Source: Acidiphilium acidophilum (lineage in GTDB: Bacteria > Pseudomonadota > Alphaproteobacteria > Acetobacterales > Acetobacteraceae). Taken from it: DNA of 64,000 nucleotides. Position 1 is the first letter of the stretch. Each line of letters begins with the position of its first letter. Both the position numbers and the translations under genes were made by a program. The notes beneath the pieces were generated by a model. It did no database searches. It was not told the origin of the DNA and saw nothing but the letters and a program-made list of their open reading frames with translations. Of the stretch, positions 52,874 through 63,790 are shown one piece after another. Where the stretch lies: contig NZ_JAWXYB010000018.1 in assembly GCF_033842475.1 (NCBI RefSeq), forward strand, positions 3,083,501 to 3,147,500. The letters are read 5' to 3'.

Positions 52874-54052
52874 TCACCCAATCTCGATAACCTCAACCCG
52901 CCGCCCCTTCGCCGCGAGGGCGATTTTCCCGGCCTTGAGCCGGAGGGCGTCGGTCCCGAACACGTCGGCGCGCCAGCCGGTCAGGCAGGGGAGGTTGGCG
53001 GGCGTGTCCCCCGCGAGCGTGTCGATATCGTCGCCCGAGGCGATGAGGCGTGCGGCGACGTGATTGGCATTCGCCCGTTCGGTCAGCAGCACCTTGAGCA
53101 GCGCGACCAATGCGGGCGAGGGTTTGGCAGCATCATTGACGCGAGGAAGCTGCGGCAGGTCGCGTTCCGGCAAAGCGCGGGCGGTCGCAATCACCGCGAG
53201 CAGCGCCTGCCCCGATTTTCCCTCGGCAAAGCCACGGGTAATGCCGCGCACCCGCGTGAGACCCTCGGCATCCGTGGGCGCGAGGGCAGCAAGTTCAGGG
53301 ATCTGTTCGTCCTTGATCACGCGCTGGCGGGGGATGTTGATCCGCATCGCCTCCCGCTCGCGCCACGCGGCGATCGCCTGCACGATGGCAAGCTGCCGCC
53401 GGTTGGCCCCGCGCAGTTTCAGGCGGCGCCACGCATCGGCGGGGTCGGTGCGGTAGGTGCCGGGCTCGTTGAGAATGGCCGCTTCCTCGGCGACCCAGTC
53501 GATCCGCGATTCCCGAACGAGCCGCTCGCGCAGGGCTTCATAAACCAGACGAAGCCAGGTCACGTCCGCGGCGGCATAGGTGATCTGCGCGGGCGAAAGC
53601 GGCCTCGCCTGCCAGTCCGAAAACCGGTGCGCCTTGTCGATACTGCCCCCGGCAAGAGACGACACCAGCGTGTCATACCCGACCTGATCGCCGAACCCCG
53701 CGACCATGGCGGCCACCTGGGTGTCGAAAATCGGCGTCGGCACAGCGCCGAATTTCAGCAGAAAGATTTCGATATCCTGGCGGCAGGCGTGAAACACCTT
53801 GACGACGCCAGGGTTGGCGAACAGCGCGCCGAGCGGGGCGAGGTCGAGCGCCGGGGCCTGCGCGTCGATCACCGCAACGTCCCGCGCCCCGCCGAGCTGA
53901 ACGACGCAGAGTTCCGGGAAATAGGTGCGCTCGCGCATGAACTCGGTATCGACCGTCACATAAGCCTCGGTCGCGAGCCGCTCGCACAGGGCAGCGAGGG
54001 CGGCGGTGGTGGTGATCAGGACGGGGTCGGCAAAGGTTGCTTGCGGCTTCAT
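52874..54052 (-). CDS. rnd: Ribonuclease D
   Basis: A 392-residue 3'-5' exoribonuclease acting in tRNA 3'-end maturation. The DEDD motifs are visible: [10 protein letters not shown] near residue 33 (Asp and Glu), [11 protein letters not shown] near 83 (Asp), and YAAADVTWL near 162 (final Asp with Tyr). An HRDC domain follows around residues 210-290. ATG 54052 begins a normal N-terminus; the longer frame overlaps the aspS leader. It is divergent from aspS with 83 bases between the start codons. Confidence 0.92.
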   Translation of the reverse strand: MKPQATFADPVLITTTAALAALCERLATEAYVTVDTEFMRERTYFPELCVVQLGGARDVAVIDAQAPALDLAPLGALFANPGVVKVFHACRQDIEIFLLKFGAVPTPIFDTQVAAMVAGFGDQVGYDTLVSSLAGGSIDKAHRFSDWQARPLSPAQITYAAADVTWLRLVYEALRERLVRESRIDWVAEEAAILNEPGTYRTDPADAWRRLKLRGANRRQLAIVQAIAAWREREAMRINIPRQRVIKDEQIPELAALAPTDAEGLTRVRGITRGFAEGKSGQALLAVIATARALPERDLPQLPRVNDAAKPSPALVALLKVLLTERANANHVAARLIASGDDIDTLAGDTPANLPCLTGWRADVFGTDALRLKAGKIALAAKGRRVEVIEIG

Positions 54053-54135
54053 CCGTGGCAAGTGCCACGCCCTGTCTTGACAGGAAAGACCCGCGCCGTC
54101 CATTTGCCCCTGATTTCATTCAGGACTGGTCCCCG

Positions 54136-55920
54136 ATGCACGAATATCGCACCCATACCTGCGGCGCCCTGCGCGCGGCCGATGCCGGCATCACGGCCCG
54201 CCTGTCCGGCTGGGTCAACGTCAAACGCGATCATGGCGGCCTGCTGTTCATCGACCTGCGCGATCATTTCGGCATCATCCAATGCGTGATCCCGAACGGC
54301 TCGGCCGTGTTCGACCTCGCCGAAGCCACCCGGGTCGAAAGCGTGGTGACCGTCACCGGCACCGTCGTGGCGCGCGATGCCGCGACCATCAACCCGCGCC
54401 TGCCGACCGGCGAAATCGAAGTGCAGGTCGAGGATTTCGTGGTGCAATCCGCCGCCGACGTGCTGCCGATCCAGGTGGCCGGAGATGCCCAGTTCCCCGA
54501 AGATCTCCGGCTGCGCTATCGCTTCCTCGACCTGCGGCGCGAAAAACTGCACCGCAACATCATGCTGCGCGCCAACGTGATTTCGTGGCTGCGCCGGGAA
54601 ATGACCGCGCGCGGCTTCACCGAATTCACCACCCCGATCCTCACCGCCTCGTCACCCGAAGGCGCGCGCGATTTTCTGGTGCCCTCGCGCCTCCATCCCG
54701 GCCAGTTCTACGCCCTGCCCCAGGCCCCGCAGCAGTTCAAGCAATTGCTGATGGTCGCCGGGTTCGACCGCTATTTCCAGATCGCCCCGTGTTTCCGCGA
54801 TGAAGCCAGCCGCGCCGACCGCGCCCCCGGCGAATTCTACCAGCTCGATTTCGAGATGAGCTTCGTCGATCAGGAAGAGGTGTTCGCAACCATCGAACCC
54901 GTGCTCGGCGGCTTGTTCAAGGAGTTTTCGGGCGGGCGGTCGGTCAGCGACTGGCCGTTCCCCCGCATCGCCTATGACGAGGCCGTGCTGAAATACGGCT
55001 CGGACAAGCCCGACCTGCGCAACCCGCTGCTGATCACGGACGTGACGGAGTCGTTCCGCGACTCCGGCTTCGGCCTGTTCGCCAAAATCGTGGCGGGCGG
55101 CGGTGTGGTGCGCGCGATCCCCGCACCGGGCGCCGGATCGAACCCCCGCAGCTTTTTCGACAAGCTCAACGAGTGGGCACGCGCCGAGGGAGCGGGTGGA
55201 TTGGGCTATATCGTGTTCGACGCCGATGGCGCGAAAGGCCCGATTGCAAAAAATCTCGAACCCGGCCGCGCCGAGGCGATCCGCGAGGCCGTGGGCCTGC
55301 AACCGGGCGATGCGGTGTTCTTCGCCGCCGGCCCGCGTGAGACCGCGGCCAAATTCGCCGGTGCCGTGCGGACCAAACTCGGCACCGATCTCGGCCTGAT
55401 CAGTGCTGAGTCGTTCGAATTCTGCTGGATCGTGGATTTCCCGATGTTCGAGCGGGACGAGGAAACCCAGGCGATCGGCTTCAGCCACAACCCGTTCTCG
55501 ATGCCCCAGGGCGGGCTCGACGCCCTCAACACAAAGGACCCGCTCACGATCAAGGCGTTCCAATACGACATCGTGGTCAACGGGGTCGAACTCTGTTCGG
55601 GCGCCATTCGCAACCACAAGCCCGAAATCATGCTGCGCGCCTTCGAAATCGCCGGCTACGGACCCGAAGTGGTCGAAGCCCGGTTCGGCGGCATGCTCAA
55701 TGCCTTCCGCTACGGCGCCCCGCCGCATGGCGGCGCCGCACCCGGCATCGACCGCATGGTGATGCTGCTCGCCGACGAGCCCAATCTGCGCGAGGTCATC
55801 ACATTTCCGCTCAACCAACAGGGTCAGGACCTGATGATGGGCGCTCCCGCACCGGTCGATCAGGCGCGGCTGAAGGAGCTTTCCCTCGCCCTGGCGCTGC
55901 CCCCCCGCAAGCCGGGCTGA
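54136..55920 (+). CDS. aspS: Aspartate-tRNA ligase (probably Asp/Asn non-discriminating)
   Basis: A 594-residue class II aminoacyl-tRNA synthetase. It has the N-terminal OB-fold ([20 protein letters not shown]), motif 1 and 2 regions ([40 protein letters not shown]), the bacterial GAD insertion and motif 3 ([16 protein letters not shown]). It charges tRNA-Asp; in alphaproteobacteria the enzyme usually also charges tRNA-Asn, which GatCAB then corrects. That point is family knowledge, not seen here. The ATG at 54136 was chosen because it starts the conserved [12 protein letters not shown] segment. Confidence 0.95.
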   Translation: MHEYRTHTCGALRAADAGITARLSGWVNVKRDHGGLLFIDLRDHFGIIQCVIPNGSAVFDLAEATRVESVVTVTGTVVARDAATINPRLPTGEIEVQVEDFVVQSAADVLPIQVAGDAQFPEDLRLRYRFLDLRREKLHRNIMLRANVISWLRREMTARGFTEFTTPILTASSPEGARDFLVPSRLHPGQFYALPQAPQQFKQLLMVAGFDRYFQIAPCFRDEASRADRAPGEFYQLDFEMSFVDQEEVFATIEPVLGGLFKEFSGGRSVSDWPFPRIAYDEAVLKYGSDKPDLRNPLLITDVTESFRDSGFGLFAKIVAGGGVVRAIPAPGAGSNPRSFFDKLNEWARAEGAGGLGYIVFDADGAKGPIAKNLEPGRAEAIREAVGLQPGDAVFFAAGPRETAAKFAGAVRTKLGTDLGLISAESFEFCWIVDFPMFERDEETQAIGFSHNPFSMPQGGLDALNTKDPLTIKAFQYDIVVNGVELCSGAIRNHKPEIMLRAFEIAGYGPEVVEARFGGMLNAFRYGAPPHGGAAPGIDRMVMLLADEPNLREVITFPLNQQGQDLMMGAPAPVDQARLKELSLALALPPRKPG

Positions 55921-55987
55921 ATTCCGGGCCGCCGCCGCTCACAAAGATGTTCCGATCCTCCGGGACGCCGATGCGGCATAAAGAGCC

Positions 55988-56161
55988 ATGCATACGCTTC
56001 CCCGTGGTGCCAAGATCGGCATCGTCCTGATTACCCTGTTCGCCGGCGGCTTCGTGGCGCTGGCAGTATATGGTGCCTACCATGGCGACACCGCGCGCGG
56101 CGCGCGGATTTCGGCGGTGTCGTCGCAGGAAATGTCGGGAGCCAACCCGGGCGGATCGTGA
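55988..56161 (+). CDS. 57-residue single-helix membrane protein
   Basis: A 58-codon frame beginning MHTLPRGAKIGIVLITLFAG, with one hydrophobic helix (about residues 9-28) and a polar tail of about 28 residues. It lies 67 bases after aspS on the same strand and ends nine bases before the convergent CNNM-type gene. No clear ribosome site is visible and no family is recognised. It could be a small envelope protein. Confidence 0.45.
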   Translation: MHTLPRGAKIGIVLITLFAGGFVALAVYGAYHGDTARGARISAVSSQEMSGANPGGS

Positions 56162-56170
56162 TCCCTGTCC

Positions 56171-57463
56171 TCAGGGCGTGGCGGTCGGATCGCGGCTGAT
56201 CCGCACCCGTTCGACCCGGCGGCCATTCATGCCGAGAACCTCGAAACGCCAGCCCCCGAAAACGATCGCGTCGCCCTCGCGCGGAACCCGCCGCAGCAAG
56301 GCGAGCAGGAATCCGCCGAGCGTGTGATACGACCCTTCCGCCGGCAGGTCGTGCAGCTTGAGGCGATGCGCGACCTCGTCCACCGGTTCCAGCCCGTCGA
56401 GATCGAAACTGTCGGCGGGTTCGGTGCCGCCCTCGGAATGGATCGGTTCGTCGTGATCCCCCACGATCGCCTCCAGCAGGTCGCCCACCGTGACCATGCC
56501 CTCGAAACTGCCGTATTCGTCCAATACGAAAGCGACACCGAGCGGATCGGCCTTCAACCGCTCCAGCGCATCGAGCGCCGAGATCGCATCCGGCACGACC
56601 AGAGGCTGGCGCAGGCTGGCGGCGAGCCCGATATCCTTGCCGTCGAGAATGCGATCGAGGATGTCCTTGGCCTGAACGATGCCGACGACATTGTCGATGC
56701 TGCGGTCGCACACCACGAAGCGCGAATGCGGGGCCGATTTCAGGGCGGTGATGACCTGTCCGCGCGGGGCGGTGCGGTCGAGCCAGGCGATGTCCTGGCG
56801 CGGGGTCATGATCGCGCGGATCGGCTTGTCGGCAAGGCGCATGACCCGTTCCATCATGTCGCGCTCCTCGTGTTCGAGCATGCCCGATTCGGTGCCCTCG
56901 GCGAGGATCGCCTTGAGTTCCTCCTCGCTGACCGCCCGGTGATGGCGATCCATCGGGCCGAAGGCGCGAAGGACGGCGCTGGAGGTGACGCGGAGCAGCA
57001 GCACCAGCGGCCCCGCGATCCGGGCGAACATGTCGAGCGGCCAGGCGACCAGGCAGGCGATCCGCTCCGCATTGCGGAGCGCGAGCTGCTTGGGCACCAG
57101 TTCCCCGAACACGAGGGTCAGGAAGGTGACGGTGAACACCGTGACCACCAGCGCCACGCTGCCCGCGACGGGTGCCAGAACCGGGATACCGGCCAGCACC
57201 GGCGCGAGCCTGACCGCGAGCTGCGCCCCGCCGACCACGCCGGTCAGCACCCCGATCGCGGTGATCCCGATCTGCACCGTGGGCAGGAACCGCTCGGGGG
57301 AATCCGCGAGGGCCCGCGCGCGGAGGGCACCACGCATGTGTTTTTGAGCCATCAGCGCCAAAGCCGCCCTGCGCGACGAGACCAGCGCCATCTCGGCAAG
57401 GGAGAATCCGGCGTTGAGCAGGATCAGAAAGATCAAAAGGCCAATTTCGGCAATCGTTTGCAT
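56171..57463 (-). CDS. CNNM/CorC-type membrane protein (DUF21-CBS-CorC_HlyC)
   Basis: A 430-residue inner-membrane protein. Residues ~1-185 are a DUF21 domain with four hydrophobic segments (AEIGLLIFLILLNAGFSLAE). A CBS pair follows (about 215-335, including MTPRQDIAWLD and VAFVLDEYGSFEGMVTVGDL) and a C-terminal transporter-associated domain (about 350-425). Members include magnesium or cobalt efflux proteins and are often mislabelled hemolysins. ATG 57463 starts the first helix; the longer frame does not improve the fit. The cation is not known. Confidence 0.88.
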   Translation of the reverse strand: MQTIAEIGLLIFLILLNAGFSLAEMALVSSRRAALALMAQKHMRGALRARALADSPERFLPTVQIGITAIGVLTGVVGGAQLAVRLAPVLAGIPVLAPVAGSVALVVTVFTVTFLTLVFGELVPKQLALRNAERIACLVAWPLDMFARIAGPLVLLLRVTSSAVLRAFGPMDRHHRAVSEEELKAILAEGTESGMLEHEERDMMERVMRLADKPIRAIMTPRQDIAWLDRTAPRGQVITALKSAPHSRFVVCDRSIDNVVGIVQAKDILDRILDGKDIGLAASLRQPLVVPDAISALDALERLKADPLGVAFVLDEYGSFEGMVTVGDLLEAIVGDHDEPIHSEGGTEPADSFDLDGLEPVDEVAHRLKLHDLPAEGSYHTLGGFLLALLRRVPREGDAIVFGGWRFEVLGMNGRRVERVRISRDPTATP

Positions 57464-57669
57464 GGATATCCTGAGTTTATGGACCAGATCGTCGGCGGCA
57501 TGTGCGATGGGCATCCCATGATCCGATAGCCTCTCCCTAGCACGGCAGCCGTGTCCTGACGGTTATAAATGCCCCGGTTTCGCCATAATGCGGCCCGTGC
57601 GATGCCGCACTGCACACGCATCTGAGAGCAGCCGCAGGATGTTTCTGCGCCTCAACCGGATGATTGTTC

Positions 57670-60549
57670 ATGACGCATCAATCCCAGCTTCGTCCTCTCG
57701 CCCCTCAGGTCAGCCGGCCACGCGGCCGTTCCGGCTGGCGCAGCCCGGGCACCTGGCTGGCTGCGCTGGCGACGGCGGGGGCGACATTCGGCATCTGGGC
57801 GGCGCTCAATCGCCCGGTCGACAACATGCCGGCGTATCGCGGCGAAATCGGCGGCTTTGCCTTCTCGCCCTTCCATGCCGGGGAAAGCCCGCAGAGCAAC
57901 GTGTACCCGACGATCAGGCAGATCGACTCCGATCTCGCGCTGGTCGCGACGAAAACCCACAACATCCGCACCTACACGGTGCAGAACGACCTCGGCGACA
58001 TTCCGGCCCTCGCCGCGAAATATCACCTGAACGTCACGGTGGGCGCGTGGATCGACCAGCACCCCAAGGCCAACGAGGCCGAACTGCACAAGGTGGTCAA
58101 GGTTGCCAACGCGAATGCCGACGTCAAGGCCGTCATGGTCGGCAACGAGGTGATCCTGCGGCGTAACCTGACCGTGCCGGAACTCGCCGCCGATATCGAC
58201 TACGTCAAAAAGCGCGTGCATGTGCCGGTCTCCACCGCCGAGCCGTGGCATGTCTGGCTGCATCACCCGGAACTGGCCAAATCGGTCGATTTCATCACCG
58301 TGCATCTGCTGCCCTACTGGGAAGGCGTGCCGGAACCCGATGCGGTGAAATATGCCCTGTACCGGCTGCATGAGGTCGAGAAGCGGTTTCCCGGCAAGAA
58401 AGTGGTGATCGGCGAGATCGGCTGGCCGTCGGACGGGATCGACATCGGCGGCGCGCGCGCCTCGCGGGTGTTGCAGGCGAATTTCATGCGCACGTTCTTC
58501 AACGTCGCGCAGAAGGATCATCTGCATTATTTCGTCATGGAAGCGTTCGACCAGCCCTGGAAGACCAGCTTCGAAGGCCGCGCCGCCGGGTATTGGGGCC
58601 TCTGGTCGCTCTCGCGGGAGATGAAATATTCGCTGACCGGCCCGGTCCTGCCGAACCGCGCCTGGCTGCCCTGGGCGGCCGGGGCTGCGCTGCTCGGGCT
58701 GATGATCACGCTCGGCCTGCTGTCGCGCCGGCCGGACATGCGGGTGATCGGCAAGGTCATTTTCGCGGTGCTGGTTCAGGGGTTCGGCACGGCGCTGGCC
58801 ATGCTGCTGATGACGATGGGCGAGACCTATCTTTCATGGTCGGCGGCGGCGGTGTGGAGCACCCTCGCGCTGGGCCAGGGCCTGCTGCTGTTCCTGCTGA
58901 TCGCGGATAGTTTCGACCTCACCGAAACCCTGTTCGGCCGGGTGCGCAAGCGCCATTTCGAGCCGGTTCCGGCACCGCACGGCATGAAACTGCCCAAGGT
59001 CTCGCTGCATCTGCCGATCTGCAACGAACCGGCCGACATGGTGAAGCAGACGCTGAACGCCCTCGCCGCGCTCGATTACGAGAATTACGAAGTGCTGGTG
59101 ATCGACAACAACACCAGGGACAGCGCGGTGTGGGAGCCGGTGGCGGCACATTGCGCGCGGCTGGGCTCGAAATTCCGGTTCTTCACCCTCGGCCAGTATC
59201 CCGGCTACAAGGCGGGCGCCCTGAACTTCGCCCTGCGCGAAACCGCGCCGGATGCCGAAATCGTCGGTGTGCTCGACTCCGATTACATCGTCGATCCGGA
59301 CTGGCTGCGCTGCATGGTCCCCGCCTTCGCCGACCCGGTGGTGGGCTTCACCCAGTCGCCGCAGGATTACCGCGACAATGACGGCTCGATCTTCAAGCGC
59401 ATGATGTTCTGGGAATATGCCGGGTTCTTCCAGATCGGCATGGTCAACCGCAACGAGCGCAACGCGATCATCCAGCACGGCACCATGACCCTCATCCGCA
59501 CCGAGGCCCTGAAAAAGGATGGCGGCTGGGCGGAGTGGTGCATCACCGAGGACAGCGAACTGGGGATGCGGCTGTTCCGCGACGGCTACGAGGCGGTCTA
59601 TTCCAAACGCAGCTTCGGGCGCGGCGTGATGCCTGATGACTTCAACGCCTTCCGCAAACAGCGCTATCGCTGGGCCTATGGCGCGATGCGGATCACCCGC
59701 GCGCATTGGAAAGCCCTGCTCTCGCCGTTCGACCGCACGCTCACGCTCGGCCAGCGCTGGCATTTCGTGACCGGCTGGCTGCCGTGGATGGGCGATGCGC
59801 TCGGCCTCGCCTTCCTGTTCCTCGGTCTCGCCTGGTCGGCCGGGCTGATCCTCGACCCCGTGCGGTTCGAATTTCCGATCATCCTGTTCATGCTGCCCTC
59901 GATCGGTCTGTTCGTCTTCAAGATCGTGCAGATCCTCGCCCTCTATTCGGCGCGGGTGAAGTGCGGGCTGGGCGACCGGATCGGCGCGGCGGTGGCCGGG
60001 CTCGCTTTGTCGCACACCATCGGCAAGGCGGTATGGAAAGGATTGTTCAGCAACAAGCTGCCGTTCCTGCGGACCCCGAAAATGAAGGATGCGCCCGCTC
60101 TGGTGCAGGGTCTGGTGATGGCGCGCGAGGAGCTGGTTCTGCTCGCCCTCACCTGGGGCGCGCTGCTCGGGGTCGGCTTCGGCCACCATTGGGCGACGCC
60201 GGAATCCAAGCTCTGGTGCCTTGTGCTGTTCACCCAGTCGCTGCCCTACCTCGCCTCGGTCAGTGTTTCGATCATCGCAGCCCTGCCTGCCCGGTCGGTC
60301 AAGGCGTTGCCGGCTCCGGCCCATGTAGCACTGCCGGTCTCCCGGATGCCAATCTCGGCACGCTCGGCGGCGGGGATTGAGCCTGCGCCGTCCCTGCCCG
60401 ACCGGGTGGGGATTCCGGTTCAGCCGATCGCGATAGGTTGGCGGAACGCGGCGGTGAACAGGTCGCGGGCGATTTTCACCGGCCCGAGCAGGGTGCCGTG
60501 TTCGATTACCACCGCGGCGGCAAAGCGCGGACGTTCGACCGGCGCATAA
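57670..60549 (+). CDS. Membrane glucan synthase: GH17-like plus GT2 glycosyltransferase
   Basis: A 959-residue protein. After one N-terminal helix, residues ~55-320 are a GH17-like TIM barrel (GGFAFSPFHAGESPQ; MVGNEVILRR and VVIGEIGWPSDG, with the paired Glu residues). Two to three helices follow, then a processive GT2 domain (about 440-670) with DNNTRD, VLDSDYIVDPDW, TEDSELGMRLF and KQRYRWAYG, and further C-terminal helices. This matches NdvB-like beta-1,3-glucan synthases that make periplasmic or surface glucans. ATG 57670 is preferred over a TTG two codons earlier. The last 43 codons run antisense into mrdA, and the final ~90 residues look non-conserved. Confidence 0.87.
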   Translation: MTHQSQLRPLAPQVSRPRGRSGWRSPGTWLAALATAGATFGIWAALNRPVDNMPAYRGEIGGFAFSPFHAGESPQSNVYPTIRQIDSDLALVATKTHNIRTYTVQNDLGDIPALAAKYHLNVTVGAWIDQHPKANEAELHKVVKVANANADVKAVMVGNEVILRRNLTVPELAADIDYVKKRVHVPVSTAEPWHVWLHHPELAKSVDFITVHLLPYWEGVPEPDAVKYALYRLHEVEKRFPGKKVVIGEIGWPSDGIDIGGARASRVLQANFMRTFFNVAQKDHLHYFVMEAFDQPWKTSFEGRAAGYWGLWSLSREMKYSLTGPVLPNRAWLPWAAGAALLGLMITLGLLSRRPDMRVIGKVIFAVLVQGFGTALAMLLMTMGETYLSWSAAAVWSTLALGQGLLLFLLIADSFDLTETLFGRVRKRHFEPVPAPHGMKLPKVSLHLPICNEPADMVKQTLNALAALDYENYEVLVIDNNTRDSAVWEPVAAHCARLGSKFRFFTLGQYPGYKAGALNFALRETAPDAEIVGVLDSDYIVDPDWLRCMVPAFADPVVGFTQSPQDYRDNDGSIFKRMMFWEYAGFFQIGMVNRNERNAIIQHGTMTLIRTEALKKDGGWAEWCITEDSELGMRLFRDGYEAVYSKRSFGRGVMPDDFNAFRKQRYRWAYGAMRITRAHWKALLSPFDRTLTLGQRWHFVTGWLPWMGDALGLAFLFLGLAWSAGLILDPVRFEFPIILFMLPSIGLFVFKIVQILALYSARVKCGLGDRIGAAVAGLALSHTIGKAVWKGLFSNKLPFLRTPKMKDAPALVQGLVMAREELVLLALTWGALLGVGFGHHWATPESKLWCLVLFTQSLPYLASVSVSIIAALPARSVKALPAPAHVALPVSRMPISARSAAGIEPAPSLPDRVGIPVQPIAIGWRNAAVNRSRAIFTGPSRVPCSITTAAAKRGRSTGA

Positions 60550-62231
60550 CCGACGAACAGGGCGTTCGGACGATATTTCCACGGGAGCCGGGCGTCGTTG
60601 TAATTGGCAGCTTCCATTGCGGCATCCTCGTTGATCACCTGGGCGGTGCCGGTCTTGCCGGCCATGCGGATGCCGCCCGGCAGAACCAGCCGCGCCCCCC
60701 ACGAGGTGCCGAGCGGGGTGTTGACCACTTCATCGAGACCGCGCCGGACGGTGGCGAGGTGGCGATCGTCGAGCCCGAGCGATGCCGCGACCGGGCGGTG
60801 GGGACGCTGATCGCCGATCGCGCGCACGATATGAGGGTCGAGCGCCGTGCCGGTGCCGATCCGCGCGATCATGGTGGCGAGGTTGAGGGGGGTGAACAGG
60901 GTGTAGCCCTGGCCGATGCCCTGAACCGCGGTATCGCCCATGGTCCAGTCGATCCGGCGGCGCCGGGCCCAGTCATGGGTCGGCAGGAAGCCGGCGGCCA
61001 TACCCGGGAAATCGAGATGAGCGGGACCGGTCAGGCCTAGCTTTCCGCCCATCGCGGCCATGCGGTCGATGCCGGTGCGCATCGCGACATGGTAATAGAA
61101 CACGTCGCAGCTTTGCTGCAGGGCGTGGGATGCATCCATCCAGCCATGACCGCTGCGCAGCCAGCAGTAGAACATGCGGTTGCCGATCTTGAGATGACCG
61201 GGGCAGAAAAACCGGGTTTTGGCGGTGATCGTGCCGGCCTTGAGGGCGGACAGCGCGACGGTGGGTTTGAAGGACGAACCCGGCGCATAGAGACCCTGGG
61301 TGGCGCGGTTGGTGAGCGGGCGTTCCGGGTTGGTCATCCAGCGATGCCAGACCGCATCCGGCACCCCGTCATCGAACCAGGCGGGGTCGAATGACGGGGC
61401 GCTGGCCATGGCGAGCACCGCGCCGTTCTGCGCGTCGAGCAGCACGGCGGCACCGGCGCGGCTGTTGAGGGTGGCAACCGCGGTGCGCTGGAGTTCGGCA
61501 TCGAGGGTGAGCGAAACGGTCTTGCCCTGCCGGCCGGAATCGCGATCGAGCACGCGCACGACCGATCCCAGCGCATCGACCTCGGTTTCGACCACGCCGG
61601 GTATGCCCATCAGCACCTCGTTGCGGGCCTGTTCGATCCCCGAGCCGCCGATACGCGCCCCGGGCAAAGCGAGGACCGGTTGCGCCTTCACCGCCGCCTG
61701 GTCGGGACGGATGACATAGCCGACGGCATGGGCCGCGATGGGCCCCAGCGGATAATGACGGGAGAAGCCACGATCGATGATGACGCCGGGCAGCCGGGTC
61801 GCCTGGACTTCGAGCCGCGCCATCTCGGCCCAGTCGAGATCGTTCTTCAGGGTGACCGGCAGGTATTGCGCGGGGCCGGCCAGCAAAGCGTCGAGGCGGT
61901 CGCGCTCCGCCGGGGACAGGGTGACGAGGGTGGCGACGCGTTCGATCACCGTGCGGGGATCGTGCGTGTCGGTCATCAGGAACAGGGCGCGCCAGTGCTG
62001 GCGGTTGCCCGCGAGAAGGGCGCCGGTGCGGTCGGTGATGAGGCCGCGCTCGGGGGCGAGCGGGCGTTGCGACATTGCGTTATCGCGCGCCTTGATCCGG
62101 TAGCCCGCATGCTCGATCACCTGCAGATCGTAAAGCCGGGCGATCAGGCCGCCGAAGGTGACGGTCTGGATGCCGCCGATCACCAAAGCACGGCGGGTGA
62201 AGACCTGACGGTTGAGCGTGCTGCGAGCCAT
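60420..62231 (-). CDS. mrdA: Penicillin-binding protein 2 (MrdA)
   Basis: A 603-residue peptidoglycan D,D-transpeptidase of the elongasome that keeps rod shape with RodA and MreBCD. One N-terminal helix (about residues 15-35, ALVIGGIQTVTFGGLIARLY) is followed by the dimerisation domain (RGLITDRTGALLAGN). The active-site motifs are SSFK in YAPGSSFKPT near residue 330, SCD in LQQSCDVFYYH near 385 and KTG in AGKTGTAQVI near 540. The ATG at 62231 gives a normal N-terminus. It converges with the glucan synthase gene and overlaps it by 130 bases. rodA is not seen next to it. Confidence 0.93.
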   Translation of the reverse strand: MARSTLNRQVFTRRALVIGGIQTVTFGGLIARLYDLQVIEHAGYRIKARDNAMSQRPLAPERGLITDRTGALLAGNRQHWRALFLMTDTHDPRTVIERVATLVTLSPAERDRLDALLAGPAQYLPVTLKNDLDWAEMARLEVQATRLPGVIIDRGFSRHYPLGPIAAHAVGYVIRPDQAAVKAQPVLALPGARIGGSGIEQARNEVLMGIPGVVETEVDALGSVVRVLDRDSGRQGKTVSLTLDAELQRTAVATLNSRAGAAVLLDAQNGAVLAMASAPSFDPAWFDDGVPDAVWHRWMTNPERPLTNRATQGLYAPGSSFKPTVALSALKAGTITAKTRFFCPGHLKIGNRMFYCWLRSGHGWMDASHALQQSCDVFYYHVAMRTGIDRMAAMGGKLGLTGPAHLDFPGMAAGFLPTHDWARRRRIDWTMGDTAVQGIGQGYTLFTPLNLATMIARIGTGTALDPHIVRAIGDQRPHRPVAASLGLDDRHLATVRRGLDEVVNTPLGTSWGARLVLPGGIRMAGKTGTAQVINEDAAMEAANYNDARLPWKYRPNALFVGYAPVERPRFAAAVVIEHGTLLGPVKIARDLFTAAFRQPIAIG

Positions 62232-62312
62232 GCGCGGCGTTGTGCGACGAGGCGGGCGGTAACCCAAGACACGATCTAGCGAGCGCGCCCACCGCCCGCC
62301 TGCGGCGAAATC

Positions 62313-62738
62313 CTATTGGGGTGCGTGCGACCTGCCGATGACGATGGTCGCGGTGCGGCTGGCCTGCTTGCTGTCCGGCGGGCTGCCGATCGGGCCAATC
62401 CCTTCGGTGGTGATGCGCGCGGGGGCGACGCCGTCCGCGACGAGCTGGGCGGCGACGGCGGCGGCGCGCTGGTTCGAGAGTGCCACGTTGTCAGGAGTAT
62501 TGCCGACCGTGTCGGCGGCGCCGGTCACGGTGACCGGAGAGAGCAGGTCGATTTTCGCCTTGTGCGCGGCCTGGGCGACGACGGCGATGCCGGGCGGATT
62601 CAGATTGGTCTTGAACGGGGCGAAGAACACGACGTAGGACGGTTGAGGGTGCATGAACGGCAGGTCCGCGCAGCCCGCCAGACCGATGCCGGCGACGGCG
62701 AGACAGGCAGCGGCGGATAACAGGTTCGGGCGATGCAT
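62313..62738 (-). CDS. OmpA-like lipoprotein
   Basis: A 141-residue predicted lipoprotein with lipobox GIGLAGC near residue 22. Residues ~35-140 form a short OmpA/MotB-like domain (VVFFAPFKTNLNPPG; VTVTGAADTVGNTPDNVALS; NQRAAAVAAQLVADGV), with the peptidoglycan-contact region NxxLSxxRA. It would tether the outer membrane to peptidoglycan. GAGGAG lies close before the ATG. It sits between kdsA and mrdA on the same strand. Confidence 0.82.
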   Translation of the reverse strand: MHRPNLLSAAACLAVAGIGLAGCADLPFMHPQPSYVVFFAPFKTNLNPPGIAVVAQAAHKAKIDLLSPVTVTGAADTVGNTPDNVALSNQRAAAVAAQLVADGVAPARITTEGIGPIGSPPDSKQASRTATIVIGRSHAPQ

Positions 62739-62772
62739 CGTGATCTCCTCCGGGACCGTTCCCGGTACGGGA

Positions 62773-63603
62773 TCATTCCTGCCCGGTCTCGGCCTTGGCC
62801 ACAAGATCGAATTTCTGCAACCGCGCCAGAAGAGCGGGCATGCGGGCCAGCGGGATCATGTTGGGACCGTCGGACGGGGCGTTATCCGGGTCGGGGTGGC
62901 ATTCGATGAACAGGGCGGCGCACCCGACCGCGAGTGCCGCCCGCGCAAGGATAGGTGCGAATTCGCGCTGGCCGCCGGAGGAGCCGCCCTGGCCGCCGGG
63001 CTGCTGGACCGAATGGGTGGCATCGAACACCACGGGATAGCCGGTCTGCGCCATGATCGGCAGCGCCCGGAGGTCGCTGACCAACGTGTTGTAGCCGAAA
63101 CTCGCCCCCCGTTCGGTGAGCATGATGCGCTCGTTGCCGGTGCTGGCGATTTTGGCGGCGACGTTCTTCATGTCCCACGGGGCGAGGAACTGGCCTTTCT
63201 TCACGTTGATCGCCCGGCCGGTGTTGCCGGCGGCGAGCAGAAGATCGGTCTGGCGGCAGAGAAAGGCCGGGATCTGCAGCACGTCCACCACCTCGGCGAC
63301 CGGCGCGCATTGATGGGCGTCGTGCACATCGGTCAGCACCGGGATGGCGAATTTCGCCTTGATATCGGCCAGGATCTGCAACCCCGCCGCCATGCCGACG
63401 CCGCGCCCGGTGCCGAGCGAGGTGCGGTTCGCCTTGTCGTAGCTCGATTTGAAGATCAGGCCGATATTCAATGCCCGGGTCATCTCGACCAGCGCGCCGG
63501 CGACACTCATGGCATGATCGGCGGATTCGATCTGGCAGGGGCCGGAGATCAGCGTGAAGGGGAGCGCATTGCCGATGGTGAGGGTGCCGATGGTGACGTT
63601 CAT
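62773..63603 (-). CDS. kdsA: 3-deoxy-8-phosphooctulonate synthase (KDO-8-P synthase)
   Basis: A 276-residue enzyme that joins phosphoenolpyruvate and arabinose 5-phosphate to make KDO 8-phosphate for lipopolysaccharide. The family motifs [87 protein letters not shown] and [12 protein letters not shown] are all present. Length is normal. ATG 63603 starts the conserved N-terminus; six extra upstream codons are not family-like. It is divergent from infA. Confidence 0.95.
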   Translation of the reverse strand: MNVTIGTLTIGNALPFTLISGPCQIESADHAMSVAGALVEMTRALNIGLIFKSSYDKANRTSLGTGRGVGMAAGLQILADIKAKFAIPVLTDVHDAHQCAPVAEVVDVLQIPAFLCRQTDLLLAAGNTGRAINVKKGQFLAPWDMKNVAAKIASTGNERIMLTERGASFGYNTLVSDLRALPIMAQTGYPVVFDATHSVQQPGGQGGSSGGQREFAPILARAALAVGCAALFIECHPDPDNAPSDGPNMIPLARMPALLARLQKFDLVAKAETGQE

Positions 63604-63790
63604 GGGGTTCGATTCTTTCACGATAGAGGGGCACGATAGACCGGTGGGAGGGACGAAACCGGGTTTATTGCCTTCCGGACCGCAGCGACAGGCAGGGGGG
63701 TATTATCTGCTCCGATCCGCGCAAACCTTGACCTCGCCGCCCGCACGGCTCATGTGAGGCCCGCACGTAACGACCTTATAACGAGGATAG

